Shown here one piece after another: positions 56,984-64,000 of a stretch of 64,000 nt of DNA (the first letter of the stretch is position 1; each line of letters opens with the position of its first letter). The notes under the pieces were generated by a model. It was given only the letters and a program-made list of their open reading frames with translations. It made no database searches and was not told where the DNA came from. Where the stretch lies: positions 1-64,000 of the forward strand of contig JAGTJM010000074.1 of assembly GCA_020747015.1 (NCBI GenBank). Reading direction: 5' to 3'. The DNA is from Pyrenochaeta sp. MPI-SDFR-AT-0127. Taxonomy: Eukaryota > Ascomycota > Dothideomycetes > Pleosporales > Cucurbitariaceae. The position numbers and the translations under genes are program-made.

Positions 56984-57597
56984 CTTGGCCTCAGGAGCGC
57001 CACCAAATTGTCAATGATATAGTCGTTTGTTGTAATTTTGGCGGCATAAACAGCAAGTTCATTCCTTGGGAGGTTCGCAAAGACAAAAGGAAGGAAGGCC
57101 CAAAACTATATCAGTGAGGCATGAAGTAATGACGAAGAATGCACTTGCTTTGTTGTGAGAGTGTGTGGTATTGTTAACACGGCTCTAATTGCGAAGCCAA
57201 TTTCCACTCTAGCAGTTCAGCATCGCTATTCTTCGGGAGTTGCAAATCGTTTCGGGGCAACTATCTGTGGGAACAACAAAGTTAAGCATAAAACATCGGT
57301 CTGGTTCGGTCTTGCTCATGGATATTGGGGACGGAATGCAAGCATCACGTGGACACGCAATGATTGGCAAGGTTTCGAGGGTATGACGCGTCATGTGTCT
57401 TCGAACATCAGTTGTTCAGCTTTGGGCGTATTCCGCGACAACTTCACGCCCCCACACGTTCTATGTTCGCTTCGTATCGCTCTCTACTTACTTGTAATGC
57501 CTACTTAATTTTTGTACAATCCTCTTCCTGCTCTTGACGGCCTATTCCGCATGCACTTCCAATACCCTTCGTTCCAGCCATAAGGCTCCACAGACTC
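56984..57597. promoter_or_regulatory. Divergent promoter region
   Basis: It separates the start codons of the conserved fungal gene (minus) and the RBR ligase gene (plus). A 117-codon plus-strand frame at 57155-57508 has no ATG at its start and no domain, and is treated as non-coding. Confidence 0.45.
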
Positions 57598-59544
57598 ATG
57601 GCTACCGTCTTCTCCTCCCTCATACGACCGCAAACAGTGCGACGCGCTTCGACGAATAGCCAAGAGGCAACGGGCGCCGTGCCCTCGACCAGCAGCCATG
57701 GCCTCGATGAGCCAGACCTCAGGGACCTCAACATGTCCCTTCAGGCGCTCACGGACATTTTCCCCGATATCCAACCAGAAGTCTTCCGGGAGATGCTATC
57801 TACCTTCAGCGAAGAAAGCAGGCTGCAGGTTATAACTGAAACATTGCTCAAGCATGACCACAAATATGTAAGAGGGCGGTACAGGATGCCTGCAGAGCAG
57901 GAAGAGCAGCGGGAAACGGCCCAGAAATACAAGTATCGCAAGGACGATACACCAAAGGATACAAGAGGCATACCACTTGCTCTCGAAGACACCTTTCGCT
58001 CTAAGCGGTACAAAGAGGCGGCGAAGGAGGCACTATACCGTGAATTTCAAGGGTTGAGTCATTCAACCATCAAGGCGGTCCTGGCAGAATACAACTGGAG
58101 CTATACACAGGCAAGGCCAACATTACTGGAGCTTTCAAGTAGGAGTTGGAGGTCCAGTATCACAAACTTCCTCATGCGACGGAAAGCACCAAGTGCAAAG
58201 GAACATCCCTTGGTGCTGTGGACTGCTGCTGATGCGAAGACGAACCGGTCACGAACGCCGCTACTCGTCAAAACCAAGAGCGACGAATTGAACCGAGAAT
58301 TGTATGACAACCTCCTCGTACCAGAGTTGGAGAAGCAGCTCAAGGAACAGCTGCAGCAGGACTTTGAGTTGGCACTCCAATGCAACGAAGAGGAGGCTGA
58401 GGAGGAAGGCGAGATGTATGATTGCGAGTGCTGTTTCATACCAAATACGCTGCAGCAGATGTCTACCTGTGATGTTGATGGTCATTATATCTGCTTCCGT
58501 TGCATACGACACGCAGTCAATGCGGCGCTGTATGACCAGGGCTGGGCACGCAATATCAATTCGAACATATGTACGCTGAAGTGCATAGCGCCGGTGGCGG
58601 ATGGACTTGACGACTGCCAAGGTTGCATTCCACTCGGCTTCGTCCGACGCGCGCTTCTCGAGGAGCAAGACGGCGAAGACAACTTCAAGAAGCTCAACGA
58701 ACGCTTCGCCAGCGAGGCGCTAAACAAGTCACGACTTCCACTCGTACAATGTCCATTCTGTTCATACGCTGAGATCGACGATCTACGTCTACCAGATGCA
58801 AACCTCCTTGCAAACCTCCGCTTAAAGCCACGGCCCATTATACTTGCCTCTTTAGCATCCGTACCATTACTGGAACTCCTCTGCTACAAAGCGACCCAAG
58901 CGATTGTGTTCTGCTTAATCATTCTGTACGCTTCTATAACCATTATTTTCCGGCTCCCTATAATCCAGCCTTTTCAATCCGCTCTACGCCGTATCCACTT
59001 GAAACGACGAGGCCTGCGCTTCCAATGCCTTTCCCCGATGTGCTCACGCTCATCATGTCTTTCCTGTAGCCTCCCATGGCACGACCCGCATACATGTTTC
59101 TCTAGTCAATTGACGTCACTCCGCCTTACGCTGGAGCGCGCGACCACCGACGCCGTCAAAAGAACATGTCCACAGTGCAACCTCGGCTTCGTCAAATCTG
59201 AGGGCTGCAACAAGCTTGTCTGCTTGTGTGGTTACTCAATGTGTTATATCTGCAGACAAGGACTGGCGGGAGAGGGCTATCAGCACTTTTGTGGACACTT
59301 TAGAGAACGGCCGGGGCAGAGTTGTGGGGAATGCAATAAATGCGATCTCTACAGGGTGGAAGATGAAGACAAGGTTATGAAAAGAGCCAAGGAACGAGCT
59401 GAGATGGAATGGTGGGAGAGGCAGGGCCAAGGGGCCAAGCAAGGGCTGGAAAAAGAAGTTGGCAAGCGGGAGGGCATCATGGGCATGAAGAAAGGGAATT
59501 GGGAGGGTTGGATTGAAGGCATTTTGGACTCTGTGCTTGTTTAG
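57598..59544 (+). CDS. RBR-type E3 ubiquitin ligase, RNF216-like, with hydrophobic insertion
   Basis: A single exon of 648 residues. A CUE-like domain lies near residues 46-87 (MSLQALTDIFPDIQPEVFRE). RING1 starts at about 276 (CECCFIPNTLQQMSTCDVDG, then HYICFRCI). The BRcat part is split: CPFCSYAEI near 385, then about 75 residues with two hydrophobic stretches (414-458, IVFCLIILYASITIIFRLPI), then RFQCLSPMCSRSSCLSCS. Rcat follows at about 523 with CPQCNLGFVKSEGCNKLVCL, whose cysteine after NKLV corresponds to the catalytic cysteine of RNF216. RBR ligases pass ubiquitin through that cysteine. The insertion may tether the enzyme to a membrane. Confidence 0.88.
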   Translation: MATVFSSLIRPQTVRRASTNSQEATGAVPSTSSHGLDEPDLRDLNMSLQALTDIFPDIQPEVFREMLSTFSEESRLQVITETLLKHDHKYVRGRYRMPAEQEEQRETAQKYKYRKDDTPKDTRGIPLALEDTFRSKRYKEAAKEALYREFQGLSHSTIKAVLAEYNWSYTQARPTLLELSSRSWRSSITNFLMRRKAPSAKEHPLVLWTAADAKTNRSRTPLLVKTKSDELNRELYDNLLVPELEKQLKEQLQQDFELALQCNEEEAEEEGEMYDCECCFIPNTLQQMSTCDVDGHYICFRCIRHAVNAALYDQGWARNINSNICTLKCIAPVADGLDDCQGCIPLGFVRRALLEEQDGEDNFKKLNERFASEALNKSRLPLVQCPFCSYAEIDDLRLPDANLLANLRLKPRPIILASLASVPLLELLCYKATQAIVFCLIILYASITIIFRLPIIQPFQSALRRIHLKRRGLRFQCLSPMCSRSSCLSCSLPWHDPHTCFSSQLTSLRLTLERATTDAVKRTCPQCNLGFVKSEGCNKLVCLCGYSMCYICRQGLAGEGYQHFCGHFRERPGQSCGECNKCDLYRVEDEDKVMKRAKERAEMEWWERQGQGAKQGLEKEVGKREGIMGMKKGNWEGWIEGILDSVLV

Positions 59545-60366
59545 TTACTTGGGGGAAAAGGCGTTTAATCGGGAAGGATCAGATGAGATACCCTAGAATG
59601 CTCTCGGATGAGACAAACCCGCTCATTCTACGATTAGCTTTACTATATTGTAATATCCGGCATACTACTCAGTATCAATATTTATTTTGCATCCTTGCCC
59701 TATTCTTGACTACTCTACTCATGTTACATTCAACCACCCGCCCAAAACAAGAAATTCGATAACATAAAAAAATTTGCCCTGCGTACCATTGTTTGACACA
59801 TACACAGTTTCCGCAACCATGACATGTCTATCGAAGCGCACGATATTTCGATATCCAAGGGTCTGAAGAACATAAAAGTTCTCAAGTCAGTAACAATCAG
59901 GGGCAAGGAGTGGGTCTACAAACTTATTCCAAGCGTACTACGGGTAAGCACGATAACAAGGAGGGGCGAGATTTCAAGCAGAGTGGGGAAAGGATGGAAT
60001 AGATTATAGACATGAGCACGTTCAAAGAATATGAATATAAGGTTATCAAAAGTCGCTTCATAAAAAAAAGAGGTTCTACTGTATGCTCGCTAAAATGAAC
60101 TAAGGAGGATGATTTCTAAACGCCATCCTCCGCGGTGAGCAAAATGCTATATGATAAGATTCTCTAAACGCCATGCAAATCTTCAAATCTTCAAATGCTC
60201 ATGGTGTCGTTTCCGGGAAATCTATGTACGGTGACACAATTCCCTTCGACGACGTCTTGTTCGAACCCTTTTGATCTAGTAGGTAAAAAGCTCATGACTT
60301 CGTGTGGTTATGTGTCGGATGGTTGTTGGGTGGAATTTGTGTGGTTGATGGGATTGAGTTGTGTAT
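59545..60366. other. Convergent intergenic region
   Basis: It lies between the 3' ends of the RBR gene and the gene at 60367. The stretch near 59640-60070 is AT-rich, as is common in 3' regions. No gene is supported. Confidence 0.45.
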
Positions 60367-61458
60367 TTACTCCAACTTGCCCATCAAATTCTTTCTCACT
60401 TTCATGTTGACGACACCGCCAACGCCAAAGGCAGGTACAATGCGGCAAATGCGTGCAGCAGCGCTCTTTGCCCAATCTCTCACAACGCGGCCTACGCGCC
60501 CATCGTGACCGAGCATATTCACGCCTTGCCGATTATACAGATCGAGGCCGAGAAGATGGAGTGGCGTGCTGAACAGCTGCACGGCAGCTGGGGTAGCGAA
60601 TTGCGCCACGCTTGCTGCGCCGACATACTTCTTCACCTCGTCGCTCATCTTCTGCTCCAGTTTTGGCGCGAGCAGGGGCGGGAGGTTGAATGAAGCGAAG
60701 ATTGTGAGACAATCTCGGACGGTGAAGAGGGCGAATGTGGGTAGTGGGACCGGTCGGGGGCTCGATCCAGGCGCGCTGAAGAGGCGCGTAAACTGGTTAT
60801 CCTTGTAAAGGCAAAGCGCGAGGTTGGCGGTAGACGTTGCAAGAAACTTTGAGGTGCCAGCGGTTGTGGAGGAGAGAGAGGTGGAGGGGTTGACGGTGGA
60901 AGAGGCCGTGTCGATAGTGTTTGCTGTAAAGTATGTTCCAAAGTATAAACTCTAGTTCCCCCATGTTAGCACAGTCTTATTTCAAGAATACCATCTCATC
61001 CCAACCGTGGAGTTGAGAGTACGTACAAAAATCAGCACAAATGGCTTGCTCCCCACAAACCGATGCGGCTTGCTCAACAACTCCAACGCGCTCTTCTTCA
61101 AACTATCTCCTAGTGTATTCCTGCCGCTCGCATTCTCAATAATTCCCTTGTCGATCATGGTTATAATAGGCGCAACAAGTATGCCTGCTGCACCCGCCGA
61201 TAGGGCATCCACGCCTACTCTCAGTCCCAACTTTGAAGTGTTCCATTCGCGTTTGGATTTGAGTTCGGCAGGCGGACTCGTTGGGGAAGCCGTCATGCTC
61301 GAACGCACGGGGATCTTTGGTTTGAGGATCGAGGCTGGAATTGGTGGTGTGAGCGAGGGTTTGGTCCAGATGGGAGTTGCGTCTGCTTCGGCGACGCTCT
61401 GTACTATGGTCTGCTCCTTTGCGGGCGCATTCAAGGCACGGAGTTGCTCTTCCCCCAT
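60367..61458 (-). CDS. Conserved fungal multi-pass membrane protein, probably mitochondrial
   Basis: Two exons, 61027-61458 and 60367-60951, give 338 residues; the 75-nt intron is phase 0 with a GTACGT donor. After a polar N-terminal 60 residues come segments such as VDALSAGAAGILVAPIITMI, HRFVGSKPFVLIFSLYFGTY, TSKFLATSTANLALCLYKDN, FALFTVRDCLTIFASFNLPP and TPAAVQLFSTPLHLLGLDLY. Multiple moderately hydrophobic helices and the SKPF...YFGTY arrangement suggest a mitochondrial inner-membrane protein resembling carrier-like orphans of fungi. The exact family is not recognised. The reading frame is clean. Confidence 0.72.
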
Positions 61459-62648
61459 TGCAGCTTCCTCCTGTGGTTGATAAACTCTCTCTTTCTGTGC
61501 CGCATGTATTCCCCCCCGATGCTTTGCTGTCTATCACCGAATATCCTCAGCAAGTCTTCAGGCTTGTCATGTGTAGCCGTTTTCACACACAAAATGTGCT
61601 TCAAATATTATGGCAGCCGCCAACTAGTCGGTGAAACAAGTGACTGCTCAAGTAGCGGTCTCGAGAAGACGATTCCGTAGGTTTATCGGCCTCTTAGCGC
61701 TGACACAGAAAGTTGCCGGTGATCAAACACCGACGTCGGAGCAAGTCCAGCCGAGTTCACAATAGCACAAATGTGCACTCCCATTGGTCAGGCATAGACA
61801 TCGGACCCGAATCGGACTTCAACAAGCAGCTGGATATCGGGATACTTGAGGGTAGAATCGGCTGAGGTGTAATCAATAAAGATGAATTGAGGTCATGGAT
61901 GCAAGGCGTGTAGTCATATTATGAGTTTCGCAGGCGTGCAGGTGGTCATCGTAGGGTTAGCATCGGCTGAACACCATGGCCTATCCTATGGAAAAGCGAA
62001 ACGGAGAGCGGAAAAGGTGCATGGTTAGTGCATCGGGAAGCCACAGGCATCCCCGGGATTGTGGAGAATGACACCAATGACCAAAGGAGTCAATTCTAAA
62101 CATCACCTAACCATCGTACGATGGCAGAACACGCCAACGCAAGCTGCTATTCTCTACCACATCAAGATGCATAACGTCGAGGAGCAGGGGTTATGACCAC
62201 GTCCAACTCATCTCATTGTTCCAATCATGATCGTCCGCTGCTACCAGTATGCCTTGCCCTGCCCGTTTCTGAGTCCTGCAGATCCCATTCCGTGAAACAT
62301 GCCTAAACTATCCAACAGCTCACCCCAATAGTAAATGCTCTTACAACACAACCCCATGAGATGACCCCTGTTGTATAAAGAAGAACCCCGTTGCCATCAT
62401 GCATCCATTATTCTTCCACGCCAGAAACGCCAGCTCTCCCATGACCGAACGAACTGTAAAATCCTTTTCAAACGCCATGAAATAAGTAGAGAAGTGTGTG
62501 GAAACCGTAGAAGAAGGAAAAAAGATACTGCCGCCCTGAACATTAAGCCCAGATGCGACAGTCGGAGAATCGAAAGGAAAAAAAAAGAAAAAAAGAAAAA
62601 AACTCCCTCGCCATATGCCAATAACCTAGCTTCTTAATCTGCTGCCCA
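61459..62648. other. Intergenic region with purine tract in the BEM1 3' region
   Basis: No gene is seen. At 62575-62604 there is an almost pure A/G tract of A runs split by single G residues. It lies about 45 bp downstream of the BEM1 stop and is probably in its 3' untranslated region (a T/C-rich tract on the transcribed strand). Confidence 0.5.
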
Positions 62649-64000
62649 CTACTGCCGCCTGGTCGTAACACTGAGTGTCAATTTGGGGTTTCTCTCCACC
62701 GCAATCGCCAGGTCCTCGTCACTCTCAATGGGATAAAAATAGCCTTCTTGCTCATCCCTGTATTCCACATTAAGATCCTCTTCTTGCTCCCCTGGCCGCT
62801 CCATCTTGCGCCTCTCTTTGAGCTTGTTGTACAGGTCGGCGAACTTGAGCGATATAGGCATACGAATGACGACGCAATTGTCCTCTTCAAACCATACTTT
62901 GATTTTGAGCGCAGAGGTGCCGGTATTGGTATTCGTTGCGGTCGAGGTGGACGAGTGTTGATGGGTCATTGGCGGAGGATTGAGAGAGGACGAGTATGCC
63001 TGTGAGGCTGTGGATTGCCCGCGCTGGTGACTTGGGTAGTTGGAGCTTGTTGAGTATGGAGTCACTGGGGTTGTTGCCTGCAGTTGATCAGCAGAAGACT
63101 GCCGGCTTGTTCCTTGCGACGGATCCGATGATCGCGCTGACTGCTGTGATAGCCGGTACTCTTCTGCAGCCACAACATCTGGGTCTATCTCATAGTCGCC
63201 CTGTCTTGGCGCAAAGAAGCCCTTGACAAGCGGTCCATTTGTAATATGCTGTCCCAACTTCAGCAAGTTCTTGATGTACTCGTCGAGATTTGCGCGTCGT
63301 CCGTTTGAAATGTTATCCGTTACATATGTTACAGGTCCGGGCATAAAGGGGAGGGTTCGCTCGCCTGAGCCGCTAGTTCCGGCTTCGACGGGATATGTGG
63401 CAATCAATTGAATCTGCAGATCGTAAAAGTCCTGATACAGCCGCTGCAGTTCCCAGTGGCGGCCATCCTCCATTTGGCACTCGATGATGAACCAAAAGAT
63501 ATCGTCGGCGAAACAGTAGCGCGGCACACAAGCCTTGATGGGCGCTAGTAGGTTGTCTGACGAGCGGTATGGGCCTCGTGACTGGCCTTGGGCGATGGAA
63601 GTGTTTCGAGAGTGCGAAACCTGCATGCTGTTAGCTCGGACGGGGAGGGGGGGGGTGGTGCGCAAGCGTCAAATTAGGCAAAACTCACGGAACCAGCCTT
63701 GCCATGGCCGCCGTTCTGGCTCCTGATACTCATGCGTTCCATGCCCTGCTGGAGCGACTGCCCGGAATTTGTTTCCAGCTTGCCGAGTGGTATGCTGCCG
63801 TTTTTGTAGTCGGCGGCCATTTTCTTCCACTCCTCGACTTTTGGCACGCCTGCGGCTGTGACTGCTTGTTGTGCGTCGGTGACGGCCTGGCCTGTTGTCA
63901 TGTCGCGAATCTCGATGAAAGACACGGGAATCAGGCCTGGGCCGCCGAGTCGTGTGATGGGCTTTGCAACAAACCATTCTGGGTTTGACTGTGCAATGAC
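62649..64000 (-). CDS. BEM1: Bem1 scaffold protein, partial (5' end outside window)
   Basis: Two exons are in view: 63689 to beyond 64000, and 62649-63620. The intron is 68 nt (GTGAGT donor). The visible part starts inside the second SH3 domain (PEWFVAKPITRLGGPGLIPV, SFIEIRD). A PX domain follows (IKACVPRYCFADDIFWFIIE, RHWELQRLYQDFYDLQ), then a polar Ser/Gln-rich linker. The C-terminal PB1 domain starts with LKIKVWFEEDNCVVIRMP and contains YRDEQEGYFYPIESDEDL. This SH3-PX-PB1 order is that of Bem1, which holds Cdc42, its exchange factor Cdc24 and PAK kinase together at sites of polar growth. The acidic DEDL patch fits the PB1 contact surface. Confidence 0.9.

Noticed and set aside
57155..57508. 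117-codon plus-strand frame
   Set aside because: Starts at a non-ATG codon in a divergent promoter and has no recognisable domain.
1..64000. CRISPR arrays, bacterial operons or rRNA genes
   Set aside because: None seen; gene structure with short introns is fungal throughout.

Overview
The window is fungal nuclear DNA from a filamentous ascomycete. Genes carry short GT-AG introns (about 50-70 nt) with CTRAC-type branch points. They encode families known mainly from Pezizomycotina: HET, HeLo, HeLo-like, fungal rhodopsin-fold, DUF3433 and OrsD-like zinc-finger proteins. There is a RIP-like island of dead transposons. A Dothideomycete, probably Pleosporales, is my inference from gene style only. 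Layout: 1-4688 holds one MHYT-domain membrane protein gene. 4690-12000 is a transposon graveyard: two related hAT relics (one split by a small 9-bp-TIR element), two Tad-like LINE fragments, AT-rich tracts, and a DUF829/TMEM53 pseudogene whose three stops all fit C-to-T or G-to-A change. 12000-22145 returns to genes: an OrsD-like C2H2 protein, a Smi1/Knr4-like protein, a secreted 12-cysteine protein, a tandem non-coding duplication, a secreted NucA/NucB-like protein ending in dibasic-bounded acidic repeats, and an enoyl-reductase-type dehydrogenase. 23220-35203 is the most interesting part. It has a HeLo-domain protein with a glycine-rich C-terminal motif, a HeLo-like protein fused to two ubiquitin-like domains behind a similar motif, and a decaying ankyrin-repeat protein that also starts with the motif. 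The shared pattern, [IV]-x-G-x6-G-[DN], resembles HET-s-related amyloid signalling motifs, so this looks like a cluster of amyloid-signalling, cell-death-type immune genes. 36334-49235 holds two rhodopsin-fold membrane proteins, a secreted cysteine-rich protein, a DUF3433 membrane protein and a HET-domain protein. 50647-64000 is dense housekeeping-like sequence: a Cue1-like ER protein, two tandem membrane-anchored double-psi beta-barrel proteins, a conserved fungal protein with a GC-AG intron, an RNF216-like RBR ubiquitin ligase, a predicted multi-pass conserved membrane protein, and the 3' part of BEM1. Exon joins were worked out by hand from reading frame, splice-site and family continuity; most spliced lengths close to whole codons. 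Family names come from recognised motifs, not a database search.
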